A stretch of DNA of 64,000 bases from Prevotella melaninogenica. Its GTDB lineage: Bacteria > Bacteroidota > Bacteroidia > Bacteroidales > Bacteroidaceae. The position numbers and the translations under genes were made by a program. Shown here one piece after another: positions 33,326 to 43,700 of the stretch (position 1 is its first letter; the number at the start of each line of letters is the position of its first letter). The notes under the pieces were generated by a model. The model did no database searches. It was given only the letters and a program-made list of their open reading frames with translations, and was not told where the DNA came from. The stretch spans positions 374,501-438,500 of the forward strand of contig NZ_CP072347.1 in NCBI RefSeq assembly GCF_018127925.1. Direction: 5' to 3'.

Positions 33326-33345
33326 TTGCACTAAAACAGAGGTCT

Positions 33346-34452
33346 ATGAAGCATCAATATATATGGCAGAATACTGATTTGCGTAAGATGACATGGCAAG
33401 ACAACGCCCTTAGTTCACTTATCTCCGAGGTAAGTCTTCGGCGAGGAAGCTTACTCGGTAGACTTTCTATGTTCGGATTTAAAGAGCAGGGAGAGTCTAT
33501 GCTGGACTCGCTAACGGAAGAGATTATTCATTCATCTGAGATAGAAGGAGAAAGCCTTAATAGAGATAGTGTACGTTCGTCTGTCGCTCGGCAGTTAGGT
33601 CTCGCACATGATGGTTTGCCCAAAACTGACCATTATATCGAGGGTGTTGTACAAGTGATGCTCGATGCTACCCAGCATTTCCAAGAATCACTTACCAAAG
33701 AGAGACTCTTTGGCTGGCATTCTGCCCTATTCCCAACAGGATATAGTGGAATATATAAGATTACTGTGGGCGATTGGCGAAAAGGTAAAGAGGCGATGCA
33801 GGTAGTGTCGGGAGCTATGGGGCGACAGAAAGTGCATTATGAAGCGCCACCAAGTAGTGATGTGCCACGGCTGATGAGACAGCTATTGGCATGGATTGAC
33901 GACGCAACACTTGGTATTGACCCATTAATAAAGGCGGCAGTAGCCCACCTCTGGTTTGTCACGATTCACCCTTTCGACGATGGTAACGGACGACTCTGCC
34001 GTACGGTAACTGAGATGTTACTATCAAGGGCTGACAATACCTCACAAAGATATTACAGCCTTTCGTCTGAGATTCTCAATCATCGAAAAGACTACTATAC
34101 ACAATTAGAGAAGGCACAACACGGCGGATTAGACATCACAGAATGGATTGTATGGTTCCTTGAAACACTCCGTAAGGCTTTAGATACTGCACTTGAAAAG
34201 ACGGAAGGCATCATCAGAAAGGTGCGCTTTTGGGATGAATATAAGGACCTTCAACTAAACGACCGACAAAGAAAGGTACTCAACATGCTCCTCGATGGTT
34301 TTGAAGGGAAGCTGACTTCCTCTAAGTGGTACAAGATAAATCACTGTTCGCAAGATACCGCAACTCGTGACCTCAACGACCTTGTCAAAAAGAATATATT
34401 GAAGAAAAGTAGTGAGGGAGGACGTAGCACCGCCTATGAAATGCTGATATAA
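33346..34452 (+). CDS. Fic-family AMPylation-type protein
   Basis: A 368-residue soluble protein. It carries the Fic active-site motif HPFDDGNGR (208-216), and upstream an inhibitory-helix motif S63-x3-E67-G68 in SSEIEGES, the N-terminal arrangement of class II Fic proteins (the first domain resembles DUF4172). The C-terminal part (LNDRQRKVLNMLLDGF, SQDTATRDLNDLVKKNILKK) is a winged-helix DNA-binding-like domain. It probably transfers AMP from ATP to a protein target and may regulate its own promoter. No antitoxin gene is adjacent, consistent with built-in inhibition. It stands alone between two repeat-rich gaps. Confidence 0.92.
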   Translation: MKHQYIWQNTDLRKMTWQDNALSSLISEVSLRRGSLLGRLSMFGFKEQGESMLDSLTEEIIHSSEIEGESLNRDSVRSSVARQLGLAHDGLPKTDHYIEGVVQVMLDATQHFQESLTKERLFGWHSALFPTGYSGIYKITVGDWRKGKEAMQVVSGAMGRQKVHYEAPPSSDVPRLMRQLLAWIDDATLGIDPLIKAAVAHLWFVTIHPFDDGNGRLCRTVTEMLLSRADNTSQRYYSLSSEILNHRKDYYTQLEKAQHGGLDITEWIVWFLETLRKALDTALEKTEGIIRKVRFWDEYKDLQLNDRQRKVLNMLLDGFEGKLTSSKWYKINHCSQDTATRDLNDLVKKNILKKSSEGGRSTAYEMLI

Positions 34453-34499
34453 GACAGAAAAGGAAAAAGAAGAAGAACAACAACGACAGCAATAAGCAG

Positions 34500-34560
34500 C
34501 CCCTCCCCCTTGCCCCTCCCCCAAGGGGAGGGGAGTAGAATGCGAGATACCCCTATGAAT
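34500..34560. repeat. G/C-rich dispersed repeat (family F), copy after Fic gene
   Basis: The 23-mer at 34500-34522 (two C-rich blocks joined by TTG) is identical to 51974-51996 and to the reverse complement of 52321-52343. It is followed by AAGGGGAGGGGAGTAGAATG and GATACCCC. Confidence 0.75.
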
Positions 34561-34604
34561 ATGATGTGAATGGGTGGACGGGTAAAATGGAGTTAAAGGA
34601 TCTT

Positions 34605-34955
34605 ATACTTTGTTCACATGTTACCCTGTCTCTCTTTGCAATCAACTTGTCTATTCGTCTAACTCGTTTACCTGTCTACTTACCTTGTTACCCTGTCTTT
34701 TTCACAAGCAACTTGTTTACTCGTCTACTTGTCTACTCGTTCACTTGTTTACTTACCTTGTTACCCTGTCTTTCTTCACAAGCAACTCGTTTACTTGTCT
34801 ACTCGTTCACTTGTCCACTTACTATGTTACTCTGTCTTTTTCACAAGCAACTTGTTTACTTGTCTACTTGTTCACTCGTCAACTTACCTTGTTACTTTGT
34901 CTCCCTTTGCAAGCAACTTGTCTACTCGTTCACTTGTCCACTCGTCTACCAACTG
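34605..34955 (-). repeat. Five tandem octamer cassettes (family C), reverse orientation
   Basis: Five cassettes of about 65-80 bp. Each reads, in reverse orientation, TGTTACCCTGTCTTTTTCAC, AAGCAAC, then a varying number (about four to six) of TnGTnnAC octamers. The number of octamers differs between cassettes. The array ends directly at the presumed promoter of the second SusC gene. Confidence 0.75.
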
Positions 34956-34965
34956 TTTATATTTG
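34934..34965 (+). promoter_or_regulatory. Candidate promoter of the second SusC/SusD operon
   Basis: TATATTTG at 34958-34965 is a good -7 box. The TTG at 34934-34936, 21 bases upstream, lies within the last octamer units of the repeat array. It predicts a leader of about 315 bases before 35287. Confidence 0.5.
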
Positions 34966-35286
34966 TTAAATATTAAAGTTAACATAAGTATTATTAGCAT
35001 TTGAGTTGTTTGGATTATAGGTGTCATTAGACCAATCTTAGAGAAGGAATACGAGGAAAGGTGTAAATGGCTGTTTGTTAACGAGTTGTGGGAAGGGGAA
35101 TGTGAAGTCTTCGACCACTGCAAGACAGTTATAGCCTAAAAACCTAAGTAAAGCGAACAAGAAGTCCCAAATAACCTATGCCTTACTAATAATAAGGTGT
35201 AACAAGATGGAATATTGACATTGCCTAAAATCACTTGAAATAAAATTAGGAAAATAAATAAATTAAAAGTTTAAAACCTAAACCTG

Positions 35287-38200
35287 ATGAGAATCTTTAA
35301 AGAATCAAAGCAGAAGCATCTGTACTTCTCGGCTGCCTTTGCTTTATCATTAGCCATGGCACCAACAGGTGTCTACGCAGGTGTAAATGCCAATACTGCT
35401 GTGCAAGCCGTACAGCAGAATGGCACTCACAAAGTGACCGGTCGTGTCGTTGACTCAACTGGTGAACCGCTTATTGGTGCTACTATCCTCGTTGAGGGTA
35501 CCACCAATGGCACAGTAACGGATATTGATGGTAACTATACCCTCAATACCACAGCTAACGCGAAGCTCGTCTTCTCTTACATCGGTTATGCTGCACAGAC
35601 CATCCCTGTTGGTGGTAAGGGCACTATCGACGTGACTTTGAAGGAGGAAGCTAACACCATGAACGAGGTCGTTGTTACCGCTATGGGTATTATGCGTAAG
35701 GAGAAGTCTCTTACCTATGCTACCCAGCAGGTGAAGGCAGAAGACCTCATGAAGGTGCAGGACCCTAATGCTGCTAACTCACTCGAGGGTAAGGTTGCAG
35801 GTATTACTATTACGCCAAGTGCCGGTGGTGCCGGTGGTGCTTCAAAGATTGTTCTTCGTGGTAACCGCTCTATCCTCGGTAACAGTTCTCCTCTCATCGT
35901 TGTTGACGGTGTACCAATGAGTAACGGTATTCGTGGTCAGCAGGGTATGGGCGCTGAGGGCTTCGGTTCAACTGGAACTTCTGAGGGTTCTGACCCATTG
36001 TCATTGATTAATCCAGACGATATTGAGTCAATCAACGTCCTCAAGGGTGCTAACGCTGCTGCGCTTTATGGTTCACGTGCAGCCAATGGTGTTGTGATGA
36101 TTACTACCAAACGTGGTCGTGAAGGAAAGGTAGATATCAACGTAACTTCAAATATCACTTTCGATTCACCATTGTTGACACCAAAGATTCAGAAGACTTA
36201 CGGTGCTGCCTATGACCAGACAACAGGTGCATTAGCATTGAACAACTGGGGCGGTAAGCTCTCTGACCGTTCTGATAACGACCTCGTTGTACGTACTCCA
36301 TTGGATGAGCGTTGGGTAGGTTATCCAGAAGAGCAGATTGGTACTGATGCTAATGGTATGCCAATCATGGCACGTCGTCATAATGTCTATCTCCGCAACC
36401 GTGCTGTTGATGATGTAGACAACTTCTTCCGTACAGGTGTGACAACTAATAACTCTATCTCACTTTCTGGTGGTACTGAGATTGCTCGCACCTATGTGTC
36501 AGTTGCAAATAGCCATGCAACAGGTATGATGCGTAACAACTCATACAACCGTAATTCTATCAGCTTCCGTCAGACATATAACTTCTTCAAGCGTCTCCAC
36601 ATTGATGCTTCAATGAACTATACAGAGTCTAAGACAAGGAACCGTCCCGGTGGTGGTACTGTTGGTAACCCTCTCTACCATCTCTATACTGCACCTCAGA
36701 ACATTGATATGGATTACTATCGCAACCACTATATGAATGCAGAGGGTAAGTGGTTGTCAAACCCAGCTTCATATTATAAGTTGAATGGTAAGAACTTCAC
36801 TTGGGCTGCAGGACAGCGTACAACCTTAACAGGTCCACAGCAGGAATGGGCATTCCTCTCGCATCCTAACAACAACCCATACTGGTTGTTGAACATGGGT
36901 AACAGTCAGCAGAAGGAGAGCCGCCTCTTCGGTACTTTGCAAGCTAATGTTGACATTTATGATGGTTTGACCTTCCAGGCACGTGTCAACTACAGCCAGA
37001 TACGTTTCAAGAACCATGCAACTCGTTATGCAACCACTTTCCTTCCAGCATCTATGGAAGACTATGGTCGTCTTTGGGATTCTGACGAGAAGACAACTGA
37101 GTTCTATACCGATTACCTCTTGTCATATAACAAGACCTTTGGTGACTATTCAGTTTCTGCAACAGCAGGTTACGTAGGTCATACTGTTAAGGGTGAATCA
37201 AAGGGTACAGATGCTGTCGCAACTTACTACGACCGTCTTATGCGTAAGCTCCCAACAATGGTCAACTACTTTGAAACCAGTGCTGGTGGCTATGGTGTAA
37301 CAAGCACTTCAAAGAGTTCAAACTGGGACCGCTCTTATCTCTTCACAGCACAGTTAGGTTGGAAAGAAACGGTTTACCTCGATGCTTCTTATCGTCGTGA
37401 CTGGTATCGTCCATTCCGTTACTTCAAGCAGTTGGGTAAGATTGATACCGATAACTATGGCTACTTCGGTGTTGGTGCGAATGCTATCGTTAGTCAGTTG
37501 GTTAAGTTGCCAGATTGGTTTAACTTCTTGAAGTATCGTGTTTCTTACTCTTCAGTAGGTAACTCTATTCCTAACAAGGCATACGGCGCAATGAGTCGTA
37601 ACCTTCAGACTGGTGCGTTGTCAGGTAATAAGCTACTCGACTTCTCACCAGTACCAGAGGAGACTGGTTCATTCGAGACAGGTATTGAGTCATTGTTCTT
37701 GAACAACCGTTTGAGCTTTGACTTCACCTTCTATAATACAATTGTGAAGAACCTCTACATGGAGTTGGGTTCTCTCGGTGGTAACACAGAGTTGCTGAAT
37801 TCGGCTAAGGTCCGCAATACTGGTTTCGAGGCAACTATCGGTTATGACTTCAAGTTCGGTAGAAACTTCCGTTGGCGTACATCTTATAACCTCTCATTTA
37901 ATGATAACAAGATTCTTGAGACTGGTTATGACAAGGATGGTACATCACGTAAGTATCAGCAGACGGTCGGTGAGGCTAAGGTCATCTATAAGAAGGGTGG
38001 CTCTATTGGTGACATCTATGCTGGCGATTTCCTCCGTGACGAGAAAGGACATATCAAGCTGACCGCTAAGGGTGAGCCAATGTTTGACAAGACTGGTTCT
38101 AACGATCGCTTCCTTGGCAACATGAACTCTAAGTGGCAGATGGGTTGGACCAATACCTTTAACTATAAGGAGTTCCAGCTTTCATTCCTCATCAATGGTC

Positions 38201-38664
38201 GTATCGGTGGTAAGGTACTCTCTCTGACAGAGGCTTATCTTGACTATATTGGTGCTTCTAAGCGTACAGCTGAGGCTCGTCTAAATGCTGAGAAGAATAA
38301 CATTGTTGCTTCTGACTATGGTAATGTTCCGGGTATGGTTCTTAACGATGGTAGCGGAAGAATTGTTCCTATCCAGTCTTATTATCAGGCACTTGGTGCA
38401 TCAAGCAACCCATCAAGCTATCTCTACAACGGAACAAACTTCCGTCTGCGTGAACTTTCATTGGGTTATACCTTCCGTGACCTCTTCGGTCAGAACCGTA
38501 ACTTGACCCTCTCATTCATCGCTCGTAACCTGTTCTTCATCTACAAGGATGCACCAACAGACCCAGACGTATCTCTGTCTACACAGAATGGTCTCGGAGC
38601 GTTTGAGAGCTTCAATATGCCATCTTCACGCTCATTCGGTTTCTCACTGAAGGCTAACTTCTAA
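35287..38664 (+). CDS. SusC/RagA-family transporter of the N-glycan-type locus
   Basis: A 1125-residue outer-membrane transporter. Long signal peptide (to about VYAG, residue 32), carboxypeptidase-regulatory-like domain (KVTGRVVDSTGEPLIGATIL), TonB-box region (MNEVVVTAMGIMRKEKSL), plug (LRGNRSILGNSSPLIVVDGV, DDIESINVLKGANAAALYG), and barrel ending FGFSLKANF. Its partner SusD follows, then three GH85-like enzymes, so its cargo is most likely an N-glycan released from glycoprotein. The five-cassette repeat array and a long leader precede it. Confidence 0.95.
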   Translation: MRIFKESKQKHLYFSAAFALSLAMAPTGVYAGVNANTAVQAVQQNGTHKVTGRVVDSTGEPLIGATILVEGTTNGTVTDIDGNYTLNTTANAKLVFSYIGYAAQTIPVGGKGTIDVTLKEEANTMNEVVVTAMGIMRKEKSLTYATQQVKAEDLMKVQDPNAANSLEGKVAGITITPSAGGAGGASKIVLRGNRSILGNSSPLIVVDGVPMSNGIRGQQGMGAEGFGSTGTSEGSDPLSLINPDDIESINVLKGANAAALYGSRAANGVVMITTKRGREGKVDINVTSNITFDSPLLTPKIQKTYGAAYDQTTGALALNNWGGKLSDRSDNDLVVRTPLDERWVGYPEEQIGTDANGMPIMARRHNVYLRNRAVDDVDNFFRTGVTTNNSISLSGGTEIARTYVSVANSHATGMMRNNSYNRNSISFRQTYNFFKRLHIDASMNYTESKTRNRPGGGTVGNPLYHLYTAPQNIDMDYYRNHYMNAEGKWLSNPASYYKLNGKNFTWAAGQRTTLTGPQQEWAFLSHPNNNPYWLLNMGNSQQKESRLFGTLQANVDIYDGLTFQARVNYSQIRFKNHATRYATTFLPASMEDYGRLWDSDEKTTEFYTDYLLSYNKTFGDYSVSATAGYVGHTVKGESKGTDAVATYYDRLMRKLPTMVNYFETSAGGYGVTSTSKSSNWDRSYLFTAQLGWKETVYLDASYRRDWYRPFRYFKQLGKIDTDNYGYFGVGANAIVSQLVKLPDWFNFLKYRVSYSSVGNSIPNKAYGAMSRNLQTGALSGNKLLDFSPVPEETGSFETGIESLFLNNRLSFDFTFYNTIVKNLYMELGSLGGNTELLNSAKVRNTGFEATIGYDFKFGRNFRWRTSYNLSFNDNKILETGYDKDGTSRKYQQTVGEAKVIYKKGGSIGDIYAGDFLRDEKGHIKLTAKGEPMFDKTGSNDRFLGNMNSKWQMGWTNTFNYKEFQLSFLINGRIGGKVLSLTEAYLDYIGASKRTAEARLNAEKNNIVASDYGNVPGMVLNDGSGRIVPIQSYYQALGASSNPSSYLYNGTNFRLRELSLGYTFRDLFGQNRNLTLSFIARNLFFIYKDAPTDPDVSLSTQNGLGAFESFNMPSSRSFGFSLKANF

Positions 38665-38665
38665 T

Positions 38666-38783
38666 TGTAGAGGAGTAAAAAAGGAGTGAAAGGGAGTGAG
38701 AGACAAATGTACTATTTGGTGTCTTGCTCCCCACGTAATGAAGCAGTTTCTGCGTAAGGACATGCACTCCTTTAGCTCCTAAC
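38666..38783 (+). promoter_or_regulatory. Inverted repeat between SusC and SusD
   Basis: AGGAGT...GGAGTG blocks at 38671-38698 are complementary to CACTCCTTTAGCTCCT at 38766-38781, so this 159-base gap can fold on itself. Such structures often set unequal SusC/SusD mRNA levels; here that is inference. Confidence 0.35.
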
Positions 38784-38823
38784 AAGTTTAAATAAAACAA
38801 TAACATTCAAAAGATAAATTACA

Positions 38824-40656
38824 ATGAAAAGTAAACATATAATCGTACTCATGGCAATGGCATTGCCGACCTTCGGTCTACAGTCATGTCTTGACTATGA
38901 TAATCCCGGTGATGAGTTCAACTCAACAACCAAGAATGTTGAGAAGGTAACAAGCCGTGGTGACGTTGATAAGATTCCTTTCCGTCAGGCTACAAATGCC
39001 GCTACTGCTGAAGAGGCGTTGAATGCTATGCAAGACTTGCTCGATGCTGGTGTTGGTGGTCAGTTTTCTATGCGTGGTGGTAAGAATGGTGAGAACCCAG
39101 GAGCGCATGCTTATCAGTATCAATACTCATTAGGTGTTGATAACTATGCAGAGTACACAGTTATCCCTCACACATTCTTCCAGTATTCTAAGATTCGTCT
39201 TGCATCTTCTTATGCTATTGACCAGAAGTGTTATGGCGGTGCATGGGGCTCATTCACAGAGATGAAGACGAGTCTTGTACCTATCTTGAATAACGAGAAA
39301 ATCAATGCTATTCCAGAGCTGAAGGCTGCTTACTTGACACTCTTCAATCAGCAGGCTGTTGAGGTTGCAGATGTTTATGGTCCTATGCCTTATCGCGAGT
39401 TGAAGACTAATCTGCAGGTAGGTCCTTATACCTATAATAAGGTAGAAGATGTATACAACGATGTTATTGCTAATCTCGATACAGCAATTGCTTGTTTCCA
39501 TTACTTCGATCAGAAGCCAGCTGACTATAAGCAGAAGATTAAGAGTGCCTTTGTAGATCGCTTTGTGGTAATGACCGATGGTGGTGCTGCTGACGGTACC
39601 TTGAAATCATGGGCACGTTATGCTAACTCTTTGAAGTTGCGTATCGCTATGCACATGGTAAAGAGCGATCCTAATCGTGCACAGAAGTTAGCGGAAGAGG
39701 CTGTTACTGATGGTGTCATTGAGAATGAGTCTCAAAGTGTTTCTATCCGTCCAGGTGTGATGGGATTCAGTCATCCATTGCCAGGAGTAGAGAATTGGGG
39801 TGATGCCCGTATGAGTGCAACGATGGAGATAACCTTAAAGACCTTCGATCACCCATGGTTGAAATACCTCTTTAAGAAGAACGATAACGTAATTAAGAAC
39901 AACAAGACGGGTGAAACGACACCAGCAGATACTCGTATTTGTGGTATACGTACAGGTACGCATCCAGGCGAAGGACAAGGTTACGATGAGAACCAGTACA
40001 TCGCATTCAGTAAGTTGAATGAACAATACTTCACTACTGCTCCGCTTTATCTTATGAAGTATGCAGAGGTTTGCTTCCTACGTGCTGAAGGTGCACTTCG
40101 TGGTTGGAACATGGGCGGAACAGCACAGCACTTCTATGAGGAAGGTATTCTTCATGGTAACTGCGAAGACCCAGAAATGAAGTCGAATGACGGTGAAGGA
40201 CCTGCAGGTCAGCATGGTGTCAACTGGTATGACGCATGGATTCATAAGTACATGGAGCAAGAGAATCCTGTTGCTTACGTCTATAAGGATCCTACGGGTG
40301 ATACCCCTGATGCAGCTTCACCAATTCATGTTGGTGTGAAGTGGAATGATGGTGACTCTCAAGAAACCAAACTTGAGAAGATTATTACACAGAAGTATCT
40401 TGCCACATATCCTAATGGTTTCGAGGCATGGGTAGACCTTCGTCGTACTGGCTTCCCCCGTATGTTGCCTGTTCTGAACATCGACGAGGCTGATGGTAGC
40501 CTCTTCCCTGGCGATATCATGCATCGTCTTCCATTCCCGGGTACAAGCGACATTGCAACAAAGCAGGATGTTGACAATACTGGTATTCCAGCGTTGGGCG
40601 GTCCAGATAAGATGGCAACTCGCCTCTTCTGGGATAAAACTACATCAAACTTCTAA
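38824..40656 (+). CDS. SusD-like nutrient-binding lipoprotein (PF12741-type)
   Basis: A 610-residue surface lipoprotein with signal MKSKHIIVLMAMALPTFGL and lipobox LQSC (then LDYDNPGDEF). The conserved C-terminal segment FEAWVDLRRTGFPRMLPV and the mid-protein YLMKYAEVCFLRAEGALRG are typical of the SusD-like group PF12741, which differs from the classical SusD at 26845. It caps the transporter encoded upstream and binds its glycan. A 12-bp hairpin follows its stop and may reduce read-through into the enzyme genes. Confidence 0.92.
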   Translation: MKSKHIIVLMAMALPTFGLQSCLDYDNPGDEFNSTTKNVEKVTSRGDVDKIPFRQATNAATAEEALNAMQDLLDAGVGGQFSMRGGKNGENPGAHAYQYQYSLGVDNYAEYTVIPHTFFQYSKIRLASSYAIDQKCYGGAWGSFTEMKTSLVPILNNEKINAIPELKAAYLTLFNQQAVEVADVYGPMPYRELKTNLQVGPYTYNKVEDVYNDVIANLDTAIACFHYFDQKPADYKQKIKSAFVDRFVVMTDGGAADGTLKSWARYANSLKLRIAMHMVKSDPNRAQKLAEEAVTDGVIENESQSVSIRPGVMGFSHPLPGVENWGDARMSATMEITLKTFDHPWLKYLFKKNDNVIKNNKTGETTPADTRICGIRTGTHPGEGQGYDENQYIAFSKLNEQYFTTAPLYLMKYAEVCFLRAEGALRGWNMGGTAQHFYEEGILHGNCEDPEMKSNDGEGPAGQHGVNWYDAWIHKYMEQENPVAYVYKDPTGDTPDAASPIHVGVKWNDGDSQETKLEKIITQKYLATYPNGFEAWVDLRRTGFPRMLPVLNIDEADGSLFPGDIMHRLPFPGTSDIATKQDVDNTGIPALGGPDKMATRLFWDKTTSNF

Positions 40657-40687
40657 GCGATGTAGTACTTTCGAATAAGAATACATT

Positions 40688-40731
40688 TTAATCCCAGCAG
40701 TGGGAGTACAGTCATTCTACTGCTGGGATTT
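40688..40731 (+). terminator. Hairpin between SusD and the first GH85-like gene
   Basis: AATCCCAGCAGT (40690-40701) and ACTGCTGGGATT (40719-40730) are perfect 12-bp arms with a 17-base loop. There is no proper T-tract (TTAAGATA follows), so it may be a partial terminator or an mRNA-stabilising stem. Confidence 0.55.
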
Positions 40732-40768
40732 AAGATATAATATTACTAAATAAACAATAATAATCAAA

Positions 40769-43700
40769 ATGAAAAAGAAAATTACTCTTAGTGCGTGGGT
40801 GGTAGCAGCCATGTTGGCTATGGCACCTATGGGTGCTGCAGCTCAGACAGCAGGTATGTCTCCTACAGCTTCTACGCAGGTTTATGACCTTTCTAAGCTT
40901 AGCGATCAAGTCTTGTTAGAGCATTTTGCAAAGCTCGCAGACCAAGGGAAAAAGTATCCAACAGATGCTGATCTGAAGGAATGGGGCATTAAAGACGAGG
41001 TGGAATTCATTCGTTCTCACGTGAAGAAACGTGCTATTGAGTCACGTGCTGACCGTCTTATCAAAGACACATACGAGAAGCGTAACCTCTTTATGAATAT
41101 CCCCGGCGGTGCAGGAAAGAACCTCGGCGGTTATCCTTCAAAGACTTTTGCGAATGATAACTTCTCTATGTGGAACTATACCAACCTATTTGGTGCATGG
41201 AACTATGGGCTTTTCCAGGCTCCAGGTTCATGGGCTGATGCTGCGCACCGCAATGGTACAAGCATCTTCGCAGGTATTAAGTTCTTCGACCACACAACAG
41301 GTGGAGCTGCAAACAGTTGGGCTGACTTCATCATGACACGCAATGCAGATGGTAGTTTCCGTTATACGCATCCTATCATCAACTGTATGCGTTTCCTCGG
41401 TTTCGATGGTATCAACTATAACTGGGAGAGCACTAACAAGTATAGAGAAACCAATAATATTGCTTTCCACAAGGAACTCTATAGGATAGCAAAGGAAGAA
41501 GGTTTCAATGATTTCAAGATCATGTACTATACTACCAACCAAAGTCTGACATCTTATAATTCTAGCTATATGTGGGGACAAAACCCTGAGAACCGCATTA
41601 GTGAAGTGATGTTGAATTATGCTAGTAGCGACTTCAGTTGGAATATAGGTGAGTCTGTAAGAGAGGCAGAACGCACAATGGGTTCTGCTGATGGACTTTA
41701 TGCAGGTGTGTGGATAGTAAGTATGGACAGGCGTTGGAATAGCCTTGACAACCAAGATGCAAAGCGTTGTGGTATCTGCTTATGGGGTGAACATGCCGAA
41801 AGTCGCTTCTGGAGCTATAATACTGGTGGTGATGCTTTGTCACGTATGTCTAATTATCAGGAGTATTTAGAGCGTGCTTTCTCTGGTGGTAATCGTAATC
41901 CTTTGTCACGCCCAGAGATTAGTAACACTGGTAATAACGTTGAGGCACAAGGTAGCACACCTCCATTGAAAACATTTGCGGGTCTTGCATCATGGATTCC
42001 AGAGCGTACTGCCATTTCTGGAAAGCTACCTTTTGCAACCCACTTCAACATGGGTAATGGCGAACTTTATAATTATAAAGGTAAGAAAACAGCTGGCTCA
42101 TGGTATAACATGAGTAGTCAGGACATTGTTCCAACCTATCGTTGGTTGGTTGTTAATGCAGGTACAGAGACTGCAAGCACAGCTATTCAACCATCATTGA
42201 CTAACGAAGATGCCTATACAGGTGGTGCTTGCTTGAGCTTGAAAGGTGTAAGCAATGCAGGTGCAACGGACGTTGTTCTCTATAAGACTAACCTCACCCC
42301 TTCTAAGGGTAAGGTCGTAGCTAAGGTTGCTATTAAGACTGGTAAAGAGGGAACAACAGACTCTAAACTTTCTTTAATTGTACGTGTAAATGGAGCATGG
42401 AAGGTTTATCCAGTAGGCAATACAGATAACAGCAATTGGACAGAAAAGCGTATAGAACTGAATGATATCACTACTAATCAGAAGATTGATCGTATCGGTT
42501 TGCGTGTAAATAATCCAGATGCTAACTATAAAGTTCTTGTTGGCAAGCTCGAAATCAATGATGACGTGACAGCCACACCAGCAAATGTTAAGGATCTGAC
42601 CATCCAAGTGAAAGAAGAGACCAAGACCTCTCTTTCTGTAAAGGCTGTATGGGGTATCGATAAGGAATCAGGCTCGGCTCCAATCGTATATAACGATGAT
42701 GCAAACATTGATCACTTCGAGATTCTCTATAAGAATGGACAGAACGGAACTGTTTCAGAGATCGGTCGTACTTCACAGTGGGCTACATTCGTTCCTAACA
42801 TTCAGTTTACAAGTGTTGATGATAAGCCATTTATCGGTGTTCGTGCAGTAGGTACTGACCTCAAGACATACTCTAAGATAGTATGGAAAGAAGTACCTCG
42901 TGCTAATCAAGCAGACCTCCCTAAGGCAAAAGATGATTCTTACGGCACTGTTGAATTGGATAATTCTGCTGCTGGCGCAGATGTTGCGAAGAAGATTCGT
43001 TACGTTGAGAAGTTCCAAACAGAGGGCGGTACAGAGAACATCAATTATACTGCTTCTGGTCCTGCTCATAATGAAACCAACTATGTTGATGCAACTGATC
43101 AGAAATTGGTTGTGGCTCAAGGTGCAAAAGTCAAGGTGAAGATTAAGGGGTACAAAGCAACTGAATATACAGATGGATCACATGATGACCTCCGTTACTG
43201 TATGGGTAAAGCATGGATGGACTTTGATGGTGACCATCAGTTCAACCCTGATAACCTCTCTGACAAGCCAGAGTCTGGTGAGTGTGTATTGTTCTTCGGC
43301 AAGGTTCGTGCTGGTGTTCCTGAACAGGTAGAACGGCTTAATGAATACGAGTTCACCGTTCCTCAGGATGCTAAACCGGGTAAGAGTCGTATCCGCCTCG
43401 TATTCTGTGACGCATGGTTCCAGGGTGGTTTGACCCCAACGGGTAAGTTCAATAAGGGCTTTGCTATCGATTTCGATGTGGAAATCACAGGTACAAATAC
43501 GCCTCGTCCTGGTAAGGTCGACACCCACGATAAGGGTACAGCAGACCAGCCAGAGATGCTTGAAGGTGGTTCAACCAACATTGAGACAGCTAATGCTGGC
43601 GCGGCTTCTTCAGTTGTAGTTGCTGGTGGTCAGGTTGTCTTCAAGAATGTTGAGCGTGCATGGGTATTCTCTGTTGACGGTCAGACTGTGAAGAGCTTGG

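Noticed and set aside
34605-34955. Tandem repeats with spacers, CRISPR-like at first glance, and several long reading frames through them
   Set aside because: The conserved tails and octamers vary in number and the intervening parts are made of the same octamers, not unique spacers; no cas genes are near. The frames (rich in LVYSST-like words) arise from the repeat period and appear in more than one frame.
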